Positions 1-8,411 of a DNA stretch of 64,000 nucleotides are shown here, in pieces; position 1 is the stretch's first letter; every line of letters begins with the position of its first letter. Origin of the DNA: an uncultured Clostridia bacterium. Its GTDB lineage: Bacteria > Bacillota > Clostridia > Christensenellales > Borkfalkiaceae. Both the position numbers and the translations under genes were made by a program. The DNA lies in assembly GCA_947174415.1 (NCBI GenBank), contig CAMWIW010000002.1, positions 1-64,000 on the forward strand. The letters run 5' to 3'. Below the pieces are notes generated by a model, which had not been told where the DNA came from, ran no database searches, and worked only from the letters and a program-made list of their open reading frames with translations.

Positions 1-67
1 ATTTTTTTTAAAAGATACCGCTTTCCGGCCCTCCATTTCTCCGGAATTTTTTGTGGGTGTCACGGGT

Positions 68-98
68 GGGGGGGGGGGGTTATAAAACCCCCCGCGCC
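68..98. other. G12 homopolymer and G/C hairpin upstream of nth
   Basis: A run of 12 G (68-79) is followed by TTATAAAA and a run of six C, so the two runs can pair. It lies just upstream of the nth promoter. It could be a hairpin ending an upstream transcript, but no T-tract follows. Long homopolymers are also prone to length errors, so the exact count is uncertain. Confidence 0.4.
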
Positions 99-107
99 GC
101 CGTTTAG

Positions 108-136
108 TTGATTTTATTTTGCCGCTGTGGTAAAAT
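108..136 (+). promoter_or_regulatory. nth promoter (TTGATT-17-TAAAAT)
   Basis: TTGATT at 108-113 and TAAAAT at 131-136 are separated by 17 bp. The predicted +1, seven bases after the -10 box, is 143, the A of the nth start codon. No Shine-Dalgarno precedes the ATG, so nth is probably translated from a leaderless mRNA. Confidence 0.65.
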
Positions 137-142
137 CGGGGT

Positions 143-763
143 ATGAACGATACCGAAGAAATTTTAAAAGAGCTTGCCGCTCTCTATCCCGACGCACAGC
201 CCGCACTGCACTTTAAGTCCCCTTACGAGCTTTTGGTTGCCGTGATACTTTCCGCGCAGTGCACCGACGAGAGAGTAAACAAGGTTACGCAAGTTCTTTT
301 TGAAAAGTACAACACGCCCGAAAAAATGATTGAGCTTACCCAAAGCGAGCTTGAAAAATATATTTTCTCATGCGGGTTCTACCGCAATAAAGCGGCGCAT
401 ATTCTTTCAGCTTCGCACGATATATTGGAGAAATTCGGGGGCGAAGTCCCCTCTACACTCGAAGAGCTGAAAACGCTTGCGGGCGTTGGGCAGAAAACCG
501 CAAACGTCGTTTACGCCGTAGGCTTCGGCGGGGACGCGATTGCCGTTGATACGCACGTTTTCCGCGTTTCAAACAGGCTTGGTATTTCCGAGGGAAACAC
601 GCCTGCGAAGGTTGAAGAGGGCTTGTGTTCGGCTATCCCGAAAGAGCTATGGTCAAAAGCGCACCACTACCTTATCTATCACGGGCGGAGGGTTTGCCAT
701 TCGCAACGCCCCGATTGCACGAACTGCACTTTGAAAAACTACTGTAAGTTTTATAAGAAATAA
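143..763 (+). CDS. nth: Endonuclease III (base-excision repair DNA glycosylase/AP lyase)
   Basis: This 206-residue protein matches the usual length of Nth. It removes oxidised pyrimidines from DNA and cleaves the abasic site. The helix-hairpin-helix LAGVGQKTANVV lies at about residues 112-123 and contains the catalytic Lys118; the catalytic Asp136 is in VDTHVFRVSNR. The C-terminus carries the [4Fe-4S] loop Cys185-x6-Cys192-x2-Cys195-x5-Cys201. It is a single-gene unit on the plus strand, with its own promoter and a terminator shared with the convergent zinc-ribbon gene. The start is supported by a promoter that places +1 on the ATG. Confidence 0.97.
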   Translation: MNDTEEILKELAALYPDAQPALHFKSPYELLVAVILSAQCTDERVNKVTQVLFEKYNTPEKMIELTQSELEKYIFSCGFYRNKAAHILSASHDILEKFGGEVPSTLEELKTLAGVGQKTANVVYAVGFGGDAIAVDTHVFRVSNRLGISEGNTPAKVEEGLCSAIPKELWSKAHHYLIYHGRRVCHSQRPDCTNCTLKNYCKFYKK

Positions 764-795
764 AAAAAGGAACGCTTGAAAGCGTTCCTTTTTTG
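763..795. terminator. Bidirectional terminator between nth and zinc-ribbon gene
   Basis: AAGGAACGCTT pairs with AAGCGTTCCTT around a two-base loop, flanked by A6 and T6, so it can end transcription from both convergent genes. Confidence 0.85.
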
Positions 796-800
796 TTAAA

Positions 801-1145
801 TTAATAAGTGCCACTTAATGCTGCGCAACCGACGATACTGCCGCAGGTTGCCAAAAGAATGATGTACAAACCTATGTAAACGCAACTGATAACGATACCG
901 GCAATTGCAAAACCTTTGCCGTCGCCAGCGTATTCGGGCTTCTTAGAATTTGATAAGCCAATGATTGAAATAATCAAAGCAATGACGTTGAAACTCAAAA
1001 GAGCCAGAATGAAGCCGACAAGTGCCATCGTATTCTTCTGTGCGGGAGCGGGAGCATTCTTTGCCATGTTCTCGGTAGCTACGCCACAGTTAGGACATAC
1101 GACTGCGCTGTCGTCTATCTCTTTGCCACAATTCTTACAAAACAT
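801..1145 (-). CDS. Zinc-ribbon, two-TM membrane protein (DUF4190-like)
   Basis: A 114-residue protein that begins with a zinc ribbon (CKNCG near residue 3 and CPNCG near residue 18) and, after a short linker rich in Ala and Pro, has two hydrophobic segments (about 41-65 and 80-105). The ribbon-plus-hairpin layout is common in clostridia; function is unknown. AGGAGA precedes the ATG by about nine bases. A paralogue with the same layout lies upstream (1399-1773), so the two probably arose by tandem duplication, but each has its own consensus promoter. The C-terminus ends in a Cys/Gly-rich hydrophobic segment. Confidence 0.8.
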   Translation of the reverse strand: MFCKNCGKEIDDSAVVCPNCGVATENMAKNAPAPAQKNTMALVGFILALLSFNVIALIISIIGLSNSKKPEYAGDGKGFAIAGIVISCVYIGLYIILLATCGSIVGCAALSGTY

Positions 1146-1200
1146 CTTTTTTTCTCTCCTTGATTTTTTACCGCAGAAATTAAATCAATCAACGTTTTTT

Positions 1201-1237
1201 CTTCTTTACGCAGTAAAGAAGAACCCCCGCGGGGGTT
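1201..1237 (-). other. Two perfect hairpins in the zinc-ribbon gene 5' UTR
   Basis: CTTCTTTAC/GTAAAGAAG (1201-1221) is followed directly by the 16-bp palindrome AACCCCCGCGGGGGTT (1222-1237). Both lie in the predicted 120-base leader of the 801-1145 gene, whose +1 is near 1267. They may shape leader stability or translation; no known riboswitch pattern is recognised. Confidence 0.5.
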
Positions 1238-1273
1238 GAAAAAATTCAATTTTTACGGTTGATTAACAAATTT

Positions 1274-1302
1274 ATTATAAAATAATTTATTTTCTATGTC
1301 AA
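1274..1302 (-). promoter_or_regulatory. Consensus promoter for zinc-ribbon gene 1
   Basis: On the minus strand TTGACA (1302-1297) and TATAAT (1279-1274) are separated by exactly 17 bp, a perfect vegetative sigma-factor consensus. Confidence 0.85.
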
Positions 1303-1354
1303 TATAATATGAGAAAATTATCGAATATTTTGTGGAAATATACGGAAATTTGTT

Positions 1355-1388
1355 TAAAAAAAGCCCGCGGGTTTTATCACCCGCGGGC
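1355..1388 (-). terminator. Terminator of zinc-ribbon gene 2
   Basis: On the minus strand GCCCGCGGG pairs with CCCGCGGGC around a short A/T-rich loop and is followed by T8. Confidence 0.85.
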
Positions 1389-1398
1389 CTTTTACTCA

Positions 1399-1773
1399 TT
1401 AAAAATAATAGATAAAGTTAATCCAGCTTGCCCAAGCAATTGCGCCCCAGATTATCAACCAGATTAAAAGACCGAGCGCGCCTACTATTATGCCTGCAAG
1501 CGCAAAACCGTAGCCTGACTTAAACTCCTTAACCTTGACAAAACCGATTATGCTGAAAATCAAACCGACTATCGAGGGGATACACCATATCCAATTTCCG
1601 CCGATAATTCCGACGATTGCACAAATCATACCCGCAAGAGCAAAGCCGTTGAACTTGTTGTCGGTTGTCTTTGAGGGAGTTGCCACAGCAGCGTAATTAT
1701 CCGTAGGAACGCCGCACTCGGGACAGATTATGGCGTTTTCGTTGACTTCTTTTCCACAGTGTTTACAAAACAT
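1399..1773 (-). CDS. Zinc-ribbon, multi-TM membrane protein (DUF4190-like)
   Basis: This 124-residue protein has an N-terminal zinc ribbon (CKHCG near residue 3, CPECG near residue 18), a polar linker and about three hydrophobic segments, with Gly-rich motifs such as GFALAGM typical of DUF4190-type proteins. The start at 1773 is chosen over an upstream in-frame ATG because AGGAGA lies eight bases before it and the ribbon begins right there. It resembles the neighbouring 801-1145 product. Function is unknown; a membrane-bound metal or redox sensor would fit, but that is a guess. Confidence 0.8.
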   Translation of the reverse strand: MFCKHCGKEVNENAIICPECGVPTDNYAAVATPSKTTDNKFNGFALAGMICAIVGIIGGNWIWCIPSIVGLIFSIIGFVKVKEFKSGYGFALAGIIVGALGLLIWLIIWGAIAWASWINFIYYF

Positions 1774-1868
1774 ATTGTTCTCTCCTTTTGCTTCTTTTAA
1801 AATTATAACGATTGAAAGAAGACCGTTGTCCCGCTTAATCAAAACTTTTTATAATTTACTATATTAAA

Positions 1869-1897
1869 ATTATATTACAATTTTTACTGATTGTAAA
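1869..1897 (-). promoter_or_regulatory. Promoter for zinc-ribbon gene 2
   Basis: On the minus strand TTTACA (1897-1892) and TATAAT (1874-1869) have a 17-bp spacer. Confidence 0.8.
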
Positions 1898-1953
1898 GCA
1901 AAATTTGCCGACTGAACTCCTCCCTCCTGCGTGCGAATAATGAAACAGTTCAA

Positions 1954-2001
1954 TGTACAGTATCTGTACAATTTACTTAATTATAGTACATAAAATGTAC
2001 A
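1954..2001 (+). promoter_or_regulatory. Paired TGTACA operator boxes upstream of Xre gene
   Basis: TGTACA occurs at 1954, 1965 and 1996, and a related AGTACA at 1985. The first pair and the second pair are each spaced 11 bp, one helical turn, and TGTACA is itself palindromic. The array ends 36 bp before the Xre start codon, which suggests autoregulation. No good -35/-10 pair was identified for the Xre gene here. Confidence 0.6.
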
Positions 2002-2037
2002 ATGTCAACGTAAATTAAATAACGGTGAAAGAAATTT

Positions 2038-2244
2038 ATGTTGCAAATCGGTAGCAAATTGAAAAAATTAAGACAAGAGGAACGTTTAACCCAAGAAGAA
2101 GTAGCTAAAAAACTTAATATCAGCAGAGTTAATTATACCCGTTACGAAACCAACGCCGCAAGACCCGACTATGAAACTCTTATCTTAATTGCAGACTTTT
2201 ATCAAGTTTCGTTAGACGAAATTTTCGGTAGAGATAATTACTGA
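2038..2244 (+). CDS. Xre-family helix-turn-helix regulator
   Basis: A 68-residue protein that is essentially one HTH domain: LKKLRQEERLTQEEVAKKLN forms the first helices and NISRVNYTRYETN the recognition helix, followed by the usual PDYETLILIADFYQVSLDEI segment. It lacks any sensor domain, so it is a minimal DNA-binding protein. GGTGAAAG lies before the ATG. The TGTACA boxes at 1954-2001 are its likely operator. The divergent zinc-ribbon gene could share that control, but its promoter (1869-1897) lies 57 bp away from the nearest box. Confidence 0.9.
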   Translation: MLQIGSKLKKLRQEERLTQEEVAKKLNISRVNYTRYETNAARPDYETLILIADFYQVSLDEIFGRDNY

Positions 2245-2252
2245 ATAAATAT

Positions 2253-2288
2253 ATCCCGCACTGCGTAAATCGCGGTGCGGGATTTTTT
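2253..2288 (+). terminator. Terminator of Xre gene
   Basis: ATCCCGCAC pairs with GTGCGGGAT and is followed by T6. Confidence 0.85.
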
Positions 2289-2297
2289 ATTGCGGAA

Positions 2298-2332
2298 CAA
2301 ATAAAACAGCCCGCACGTAAACCGCGCAGGCT
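2298..2332 (-). terminator. Terminator of tuf / str operon
   Basis: On the minus strand AGCCTGCGCG pairs with CGTGCGGGCT (two G-U pairs) around GTTTA, followed by GTTTTATTTGTT. Confidence 0.75.
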
Positions 2333-2365
2333 GAGTGTTTCGAATTAACAGTTATTTAACTTAAA

Positions 2366-3577
2366 TTATAATACTTTTACAATCGTACCCGAACCAACCG
2401 TTCTGCCGCCTTCACGGATAGCGAAACGGAGCTTTTCTTCAACTGCAACGGGTTTGATGAGCTCAACGCTGATTTCTACGTTATCGCCGGGCATAACCAT
2501 TTCAGTGCCTGCGGGAAGCTCGATTGAACCGGTAACGTCGGTAGTTCTGATGAAGAACTGAGGACGGTAGTGGTTGAAGAAAGGAGTATGACGGCCGCCT
2601 TCGTCTGCTTTAAGAACGTAAACCTGAGCGGTGAACTTGGTAGCAGTCTTAACCGTGCCGGGTTTAGCAAGAACCTGACCTTTCTCGATGCCCTTTCTGT
2701 CGATACCACGAAGAAGTGCGCCTACGTTGAAGCCTGCGATAGCTTCGTCAACGCTCTTGTGGAACATTTCAAGACCGGTAATAACGGTTGAAACGGGCTT
2801 TTCGATAAGACCTACGATTTCAGCGGGATCGCCTACGTGAGCAGTACCTCTTTCTACTCTACCGGTAGCAACAGTACCACGACCGGAAATCGTGAATACG
2901 TCTTCCACGGGAAGAAGGAAAGGTTTAGCGGTATCTCTTTCAGGAGTAGGGATAAAGCTGTCGATAGTATCCATAAGCTGAAGAATGCACTGGCATTCGG
3001 GAGCTGCAAGAACTTCTGCATCGGGAGCGCCCGAAGAAGCCTTTTCAAGCGCCTTCAAAGCCGAACCGCGAATGATGGGGCAATCTTTGAAGCCCTGTGC
3101 TTCGAGGGTATCGGTGATTTCCATTTCAACGAGCTCGAGAAGTTCGGGGTCGTCCATCTGGTCGCACTTGTTAAGGAATACTACGATGTAAGGAACGCCT
3201 ACCTGACGGGAAAGGAGGATGTGCTCCTTGGTCTGGGGCATGGGACCGTCGGTTGCAGCAACTACGAGGATTGCGCCGTCCATCTGGGCAGCACCGGTAA
3301 TCATGTTCTTAACGTAGTCTGCGTGTCCCGGGCAGTCAACGTGAGCGTAGTGTCTCTTTTCGGTCTGATACTCTACGTGTGCGGTGTTTATTGTTATACC
3401 ACGAGCTTTCTCTTCGGGAGCTTTATCGATCTCGTCGTATTTCATTTTTGCTGCCTGACCTTTGCACGCCATTACCATAGTGATAGCTGCGGTCAGAGTG
3501 GTCTTGCCGTGGTCAACGTGGCCGATTGTGCCGATGTTAACGTGGGGCTTGCTGTTGTCGTACTTAGCCTTTGCCAT
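2366..3577 (-). CDS. tuf: Translation elongation factor Tu
   Basis: EF-Tu delivers aminoacyl-tRNA to the ribosome. The 403-residue protein has the G-domain motifs [10 protein letters not shown] (about 19-28), DCPGHADY and NKCD, then beta-barrel domains 2 and 3 ending in [16 protein letters not shown] precedes the ATG. It is the last gene of the str operon but has its own promoter 104 bp upstream of its start, and a 332-bp gap separates it from fusA. A typical single full-length copy; nothing unusual in the protein itself. Confidence 0.99.
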   Translation of the reverse strand: MAKAKYDNSKPHVNIGTIGHVDHGKTTLTAAITMVMACKGQAAKMKYDEIDKAPEEKARGITINTAHVEYQTEKRHYAHVDCPGHADYVKNMITGAAQMDGAILVVAATDGPMPQTKEHILLSRQVGVPYIVVFLNKCDQMDDPELLELVEMEITDTLEAQGFKDCPIIRGSALKALEKASSGAPDAEVLAAPECQCILQLMDTIDSFIPTPERDTAKPFLLPVEDVFTISGRGTVATGRVERGTAHVGDPAEIVGLIEKPVSTVITGLEMFHKSVDEAIAGFNVGALLRGIDRKGIEKGQVLAKPGTVKTATKFTAQVYVLKADEGGRHTPFFNHYRPQFFIRTTDVTGSIELPAGTEMVMPGDNVEISVELIKPVAVEEKLRFAIREGGRTVGSGTIVKVL

Positions 3578-3680
3578 TTTTGTTTCTCCTATAAATATAT
3601 TTTTTATATATACTTCCGCAGCTTTGCGGTAAGTCGCTTAAATTATAAGCTTTTAGTGCGTTTTTGTACGCATTGTCTAT

Positions 3681-3709
3681 ATTATAAATTAAATTTATTA
3701 AAAAGACAA
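3681..3709 (-). promoter_or_regulatory. Internal tuf promoter
   Basis: On the minus strand TTGTCT (3709-3704) and TATAAT (3686-3681) are separated by 17 bp. The roughly 95-base leader contains the hairpin ACCGCA-AAGC-TGCGG near 3613-3632. Confidence 0.7.
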
Positions 3710-3737
3710 TTAAAAAACGCGAAAAATTTAACTTTTT

Positions 3738-3784
3738 TTGCCAAATAAGGCAACCCCTGACGGGGAAATGCATATAAGCATTTT
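3738..3784. other. Three tandem short hairpins downstream of fusA
   Basis: TGCC-AAATAA-GGCA, CCCC-TGA-CGGGG and AATGC-ATATAA-GCATT lie end to end between the fusA tail remnant and the tuf promoter. No strong T-tract follows on the minus strand, so a role as processing or partial termination site is only a possibility. Confidence 0.4.
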
Positions 3785-3830
3785 AGTTTTTCTTGGACCT
3801 TTCGCCGATAACCTTTTCAGCAACGGACTT
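3783..3830 (-). pseudogene. Remnant of a second fusA 3' end
   Basis: Read on the minus strand this segment encodes [15 protein letters not shown] followed by TAA. Intact fusA, which ends 80 bp upstream, finishes [15 protein letters not shown]-stop. The match begins two residues before the conserved SVAEK and runs to the stop; an in-frame stop lies four codons before it, so it cannot be expressed as part of a larger protein. At DNA level most differences are third-position or end changes. The simplest reading is that a duplicated or paralogous fusA was deleted except for its last 16 codons, or that the end was duplicated by slippage. No start codon or ribosome site is present. Confidence 0.8.
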
Positions 3831-3909
3831 GAAAAAATTTTATGGTTTGCCGCGCTACGCTTTGGCAAGGCAATACGCAATATAAATTTTTTCAATTGCC
3901 GAAAAAGCA

Positions 3910-6015
3910 TTACGCTCTTTTTGACCTCTCGCCGATAACTTTTTCGGCAACCGATTTGGGCACTTCTGCGTAATGGTCAAACTGCATGGTGAACTGTCCG
4001 CGTCCCTGAGTTCTCGAACGGAGGTCGGTTGCGTAACCGAACATTTCCGAAAGGGGAACTTCTGCGTCTACTACCTTTGCGCCCGCTCTGTCGTCGGTTG
4101 AAACGATAGTGCCGCGGCGTGCGGTAACGTTACCCATGATATCGCCGAAATAATCGTCGGGGGTGATGACTTCTACTTTCATTATGGGTTCAAGGAGAAC
4201 TGCCTTAGCCTTTGCCATACCGTCCTTAAAGCCCATCGAGCCTGCGATTTGGAATGCCATTTCCGAAGAGTCGACTTCGTGGTAGCTTCCGTCGTAAACC
4301 TGAATTTTGAAGTCAACGACTTCGTAGCCTGCAAGGAAACCGTTCTTGGCTGCGCCGCGGATACCTTTATCGATTGCGGGAATATATTCTTTGGGAATAG
4401 ATCCGCCGACGGTTAAATCCTCGAACGTGTAGCCCGAACCGGGTTCGCCGGGTATCATGTGAAGTTTGCAGTGTCCGTACTGACCTTTACCACCGGACTG
4501 GCGTTTGTACATACCTTCGCAGTCAACAGCCTGACGGATAGTTTCGCGATATGCAACCTGAGGTGCGCCGACGTTAGCTTCGACTTTGAATTCTCTTAAA
4601 AGTCTGTCTACGATAATGTCGAGGTGCAACTCGCCCATACCTGCGATAATGGTCTGACCCGTTTCCTGATCGGTGTAGGTTTTGAAAGTGGGGTCTTCTT
4701 CCGCAAGCTTTACGAGAGCCATAGTCATCTTCTCTTGTCCCGCTTTGGTCTTAGGCTCGATTGAGAGCTGGATAACGGGATCGGAGAAAGTCATTTGCTC
4801 CAAAACGATGGGGTTCTTCTCGTCGCAGAGAGTATCACCCGTGGTGGTATCTTTTAAGCCTACGATTGCGCAGATGTCGCCCGAATAAACCTTGGGAATT
4901 TCCGTACGGGTGTTTGCGTGCATCTGTACAAGACGGCCTACGCGCTCTTTCTTGCCCTTTACAGAGTTATAAACGTAAGAGCCTGAGTCGAGAACGCCCG
5001 AATATGCTCTGAAATATGCAAGACGGCCTACGAAGGGGTCGGTTGCGATTTTGAATGCAAGACCTGCGAAGGGTGCGTTATCCGAAGTTTCTCTCTCTTC
5101 TTCTGCGCCCGTGTCGGGATTAACGCCCTTGACGTGAGCTACGTCTACGGGGGAAGGAAGGAAGTCGATTACAGCGTCCAAAAGCATCTGAACGCCCTTG
5201 TTTTTGTACGAAGAACCGCACAAAACAGGGGTACATTTCATTGCGATAGTTGCTTTGCGAAGTCCTTTGCGGATTTCGTCGGGAGTGAGTTCCATGGTCT
5301 CAAGGAACTTTTCCATAAGCTCATCGTCGCCCTCGGCTGCCGCTTCCATAACCGCCATATGAGCTTCTTCCGCCGCGTCCTTTAAGTCTGCGGGGATTTC
5401 GTCCCTATGGTACTGCTTGCCGTCGTCGCTGTCGTAAATTTCAGCGTTCATTTCGATAAGGTCAACGATGCCGCGGAAGGTATCTTCCTTACCGATGGGA
5501 AGCTCGATGGGAACGGGGTTAGCCTGTAATCTTTCACGCATCATATCGACTGCGCGCTGGAAGTTTGCGCCGTTGATGTCCATTTTGTTGACGTAAGCGA
5601 TACGGGGTACTTGGTACTTGTCCGCCTGACGCCAAACGGTTTCGGACTGAGGCTCAACGCCGCCCTTTGCGCAGAAAGTTGCGACTGCGCCGTCGAGGAC
5701 GCGAAGGGAACGCTCTACTTCTACGGTGAAGTCAACGTGTCCCGGAGTGTCGATAATGTTTATACGGCACTCGTCCTTTTTGGTTGCGCCCGTCCTCGTC
5801 CAATGACAGGTGGTCGCTGCGGAAGTGATGGTAATACCTCTTTCCTGTTCCTGAACCATCCAGTCCATAGTTGCAGTACCGTCGTGCGTTTCACCTATTT
5901 TATGGTTGATGCCCGTATAATACAGAATACGTTCGGTAGTGGTGGTTTTACCCGCATCGATGTGCGCCATTATACCGATGTTTCTCGTATGCAATAAATC
6001 GTATTCTCTTGCCAT
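3910..6015 (-). CDS. fusA: Translation elongation factor G
   Basis: EF-G drives ribosomal translocation and, with RRF, ribosome recycling. The 701-residue length is standard. G1 [15 protein letters not shown] is at about residues 17-31, G3 DTPGHVDF and G4 NKMD follow, and domains II-V are complete to the end ERSKRA. It sits 14 bp downstream of rpsG in the str operon. A 16-codon copy of its own 3' end is found 80 bp further downstream. Confidence 0.99.
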   Translation of the reverse strand: MAREYDLLHTRNIGIMAHIDAGKTTTTERILYYTGINHKIGETHDGTATMDWMVQEQERGITITSAATTCHWTRTGATKKDECRINIIDTPGHVDFTVEVERSLRVLDGAVATFCAKGGVEPQSETVWRQADKYQVPRIAYVNKMDINGANFQRAVDMMRERLQANPVPIELPIGKEDTFRGIVDLIEMNAEIYDSDDGKQYHRDEIPADLKDAAEEAHMAVMEAAAEGDDELMEKFLETMELTPDEIRKGLRKATIAMKCTPVLCGSSYKNKGVQMLLDAVIDFLPSPVDVAHVKGVNPDTGAEEERETSDNAPFAGLAFKIATDPFVGRLAYFRAYSGVLDSGSYVYNSVKGKKERVGRLVQMHANTRTEIPKVYSGDICAIVGLKDTTTGDTLCDEKNPIVLEQMTFSDPVIQLSIEPKTKAGQEKMTMALVKLAEEDPTFKTYTDQETGQTIIAGMGELHLDIIVDRLLREFKVEANVGAPQVAYRETIRQAVDCEGMYKRQSGGKGQYGHCKLHMIPGEPGSGYTFEDLTVGGSIPKEYIPAIDKGIRGAAKNGFLAGYEVVDFKIQVYDGSYHEVDSSEMAFQIAGSMGFKDGMAKAKAVLLEPIMKVEVITPDDYFGDIMGNVTARRGTIVSTDDRAGAKVVDAEVPLSEMFGYATDLRSRTQGRGQFTMQFDHYAEVPKSVAEKVIGERSKRA

Positions 6016-6029
6016 AATTTAACCTCTGA

Positions 6030-6500
6030 TTAGAAACGGAAGTGTGCAAACGCCTTGTTTGCCTCTGCCATTCTGTGCGTGTCTTCCTTTTTCTTGACAG
6101 CGCCGCCTGCGTTGTTATAAGCGTCGATAAGCTCTGCTGCGAGCTTAGCGCTCATTTCGCGCTCGCTGCGTTTTCTCGTTGCGATAACGAGCCAACGGAT
6201 TGCAAGGGTTTGTCTTCTTTCGGGTCTGATTTCGATGGGAACTTGATAGTTAGCACCGCCGACACGCCTTGCCTTTACTTCCAAAACGGGCATGATGTTG
6301 TTCATTGCCTGCTCGAAAATTTCCATTGCGTCTTTGCCGAGTTTTTCACTCATGATATTGAAAGCATCGTAAACGATGTTCTGTGCCGTTCCGCGCTTGC
6401 CGTCGTACATAATCTGGTTGACGAGTTTGGTTACAACCTTGGAATTGTACACGGGATCGGGTAATACGTCCCTCTTGGGAACGCCGCCTCTTCTGGGCAT
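6030..6500 (-). CDS. rpsG: 30S ribosomal protein S7
   Basis: The 156-residue protein is the primary 16S rRNA 3'-domain binder. It starts [15 protein letters not shown] and ends [13 protein letters not shown] as expected. AGGAGG precedes the ATG by about seven bases. It lies between rpsL and fusA; the 219-bp spacer upstream is long and structured and may hold an S7 autoregulatory site. Confidence 0.99.
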   Translation of the reverse strand: MPRRGGVPKRDVLPDPVYNSKVVTKLVNQIMYDGKRGTAQNIVYDAFNIMSEKLGKDAMEIFEQAMNNIMPVLEVKARRVGGANYQVPIEIRPERRQTLAIRWLVIATRKRSEREMSAKLAAELIDAYNNAGGAVKKKEDTHRMAEANKAFAHFRF

Positions 6501-6719
6501 AATTTTATCCTCCTTTTTGATTTTTAAGGGTTTACCTTAAATAAGCTAATGCTTGCCGCAAATTGCGGTAGCAAATCTTCTCTGCGGGTGTCCGCAAATA
6601 CTGCCTACTTTTATGACGGTAAGGGTGAAATGTCCGTAAACAAGTAGGGCAACTTAACGTTGCTTTTAGTTCCTTTATCGGTTTGCTTTTAGACTTGCAG
6701 TGAGCAAATCTAACTTAAA
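6501..6719 (-). promoter_or_regulatory. Structured rpsL-rpsG intercistronic region
   Basis: This 219-bp spacer folds, on the minus strand, into a long interrupted hairpin (GCC-TACTT ... AAGTA-GGC with TTTA/TAAA and GAC/GTC inside, about 6607-6655), then GCGG-ACAC-CCGC and CCGCA-ATT-TGCGG. In E. coli ribosomal protein S7 represses translation by binding this same intercistronic region; a similar role here is inferred from position and structure only. No open reading frame with a ribosome site is seen. Confidence 0.45.
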
Positions 6720-7094
6720 TTACTTCTTGGGGCGTTTTGCACCGTAACGCGAACGGGCTTGCATTCTCTTGGAAACGCCTGCCGTATCGAGCGCGCCGCG
6801 AATGATATGATAACGAACGCCGGGCAAGTCCTTAACACGGCCGCCGCGAATGAGGACGGACGAGTGCTCCTGCAAGTTGTGTCCTTCACCGGGGATATAA
6901 ACAGTACCTTCCTGCTTATTGGTAAGGCGAACTCTTGCAATCTTTCTTATAGCGGAGTTAGGCTTTTTAGGCGTAGTAGTCGTAACCGAAAGGCATACGC
7001 CGCGTTTTTGAGGACAGTTATCCAAAATGGGCGACTTCGACTTGTAAACCTGCTTTTCTCTGCCGTTTCTTATGAGCTGGTTGATTGTAGGCAT
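6720..7094 (-). CDS. rpsL: 30S ribosomal protein S12
   Basis: The decoding-centre protein S12, 124 residues, first gene of the str operon. It begins [12 protein letters not shown] and contains the conserved [15 protein letters not shown] and [10 protein letters not shown] segments, with the streptomycin-site lysines in the normal wild-type contexts (TTPKKPNS and GRVKDLPG). An upstream in-frame ATG at 7127 is rejected because AAGGAGG lies seven bases before 7094 and the S12 family starts there. Confidence 0.98.
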   Translation of the reverse strand: MPTINQLIRNGREKQVYKSKSPILDNCPQKRGVCLSVTTTTPKKPNSAIRKIARVRLTNKQEGTVYIPGEGHNLQEHSSVLIRGGRVKDLPGVRYHIIRGALDTAGVSKRMQARSRYGAKRPKK

Positions 7095-7240
7095 CTTTTT
7101 ACCTCCTTGTTTTATTGAATATTTCACCTCTTCCGCTACCCTTAAAGCGGAGAAAGTAAAAGGCTATATATAATATGGTTAAAGCAAAAATTGCTTTTGC
7201 TGCGCTTTAAACAGTTGTCCATAGTAAGCGTGCGAAAGCA

Positions 7241-7269
7241 ATTTTAACAAATATTTACTTGATTGTCAA
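7241..7269 (-). promoter_or_regulatory. str operon promoter
   Basis: On the minus strand TTGACA (7269-7264) and TAAAAT (7246-7241) are separated by 17 bp. The 140-base leader carries two short hairpins (AAAGCAA-TTT-TTGCTTT; CCGCT/AGCGG). Confidence 0.8.
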
Positions 7270-7353
7270 TTAATTTGAAGAGGATTTTCAATTTGTTTAT
7301 CAGTCATAATTTACTAAAAAATTGCAATTGTCAATTTTATTATTTTTAGAGAA

Positions 7354-8361
7354 CTAACAGTTAACGGTAGAATTTTTTGCTACAGGAATATATACTTTTT
7401 CCAATGGAATCATTTTTCGATAATTTTCGCTTAATTTTTCGTAATATATCAATATCAGGTCCGCTAAGGTAGGGCCGTCTATACCGCGTATTCTTGGTGT
7501 ATTATCTAAAAATTTTTGAGCGTTTTTTGTATAGTTTGACAATGTAACAAAAAGCCCGTAATCACCTTCACTCATTGCACCCTTCAAAGCTTGTAACGTT
7601 TCCTCTTTTATATCACTGTTCTGACTTTTAACCTGAACGACGATTCTAGGAGGCAACTCATCTTTAAAGGCTTTAATATCTATACCGCTATCTCCGCCAT
7701 GCGGAGACAACTCGGCACGATAACCCATTGCTTTCAGCAAATCAGCTATAAAGTCTTCAAGCCTATAACCTTTTAAATTTTTACTCAGTTCTTTTAAGAT
7801 GTAATCTCTCGTGCCTTCCTTTATATCATCAGCGGTTGCGGCTACAGTCTCGTTTTCTTCATCTGCAGAAGCAAAAATCGGCTTAACGCTTTTATTAGTT
7901 AACGCATCTATAAACTCATCGCTATAATTTCTAACGGTAAAGAAAGACATTGCAGAACCTATTTCATATAACGCTCCTTGCGAAAAAGCCGTTCTCGGCA
8001 AATGCTTAAGCCACCTTACTTTACGTTGCTGCACATATTCCCGAGCCGTATTCTCATACTTATACTCTCCATCTACAATACCAAGGTTTATCATTCTGTT
8101 TGATTTAGACGGATATACAATGTAATCACCAGTCTGCACTTCATAGCAAAAACGATATAGCATGCCTGCACCATTGGCGACGGATTGTTTGGTTTTTCCC
8201 GGATAAGTTTCAGCATATTTGCGTTTGAATGCTTCTCGGTTGTTTTCTATATGCGATAAATCGCCCATTGCTTTCCAACCGATTGCTATAATATTATCTT
8301 TTAAAAACAGATTATCGTCTTGTGTATGTATTCCCCAAATTCTTTTTTCTTCTGTTCTCAT
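7354..8361 (-). CDS. Mrr-type restriction endonuclease (candidate type IV)
   Basis: A 335-residue protein. The C-terminal third is an Mrr-family PD-(D/E)xK nuclease: Glu202 in YRLEDFIADLL, Asp228 in HGGDSGIDIK and the Gln243-x-Lys245 of VVQVKSQ form the active site. The N-terminal half (about 1-155) has the W-x-I-H start, a GDYIVYPSKS strand and GIVDGEY, which resemble PUA/EVE-like modified-base readers; that assignment is inference. Such fusions usually cut foreign DNA carrying modified bases. AAGGTGG precedes the ATG. No methyltransferase is adjacent, as expected for type IV. The gene is AT-richer than its neighbours, which together with its isolated position hints at transfer. Confidence 0.8.
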   Translation of the reverse strand: MRTEEKRIWGIHTQDDNLFLKDNIIAIGWKAMGDLSHIENNREAFKRKYAETYPGKTKQSVANGAGMLYRFCYEVQTGDYIVYPSKSNRMINLGIVDGEYKYENTAREYVQQRKVRWLKHLPRTAFSQGALYEIGSAMSFFTVRNYSDEFIDALTNKSVKPIFASADEENETVAATADDIKEGTRDYILKELSKNLKGYRLEDFIADLLKAMGYRAELSPHGGDSGIDIKAFKDELPPRIVVQVKSQNSDIKEETLQALKGAMSEGDYGLFVTLSNYTKNAQKFLDNTPRIRGIDGPTLADLILIYYEKLSENYRKMIPLEKVYIPVAKNSTVNC

Positions 8362-8411
8362 TGTTCCACCTTAATTTACTATTTTTTATATTGCATCTGC
8401 TCTGTTGCTTA

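Noticed and set aside
2837-3748. 303-codon open frame antisense to tuf
   Set aside because: It mirrors the codon structure of tuf on the other strand and has no ribosome site or family resemblance.
7150-7225. 26-codon ORF in the rpsL leader
   Set aside because: No Shine-Dalgarno, start at a poor distance from the promoter, and a composition typical of random leader translation.
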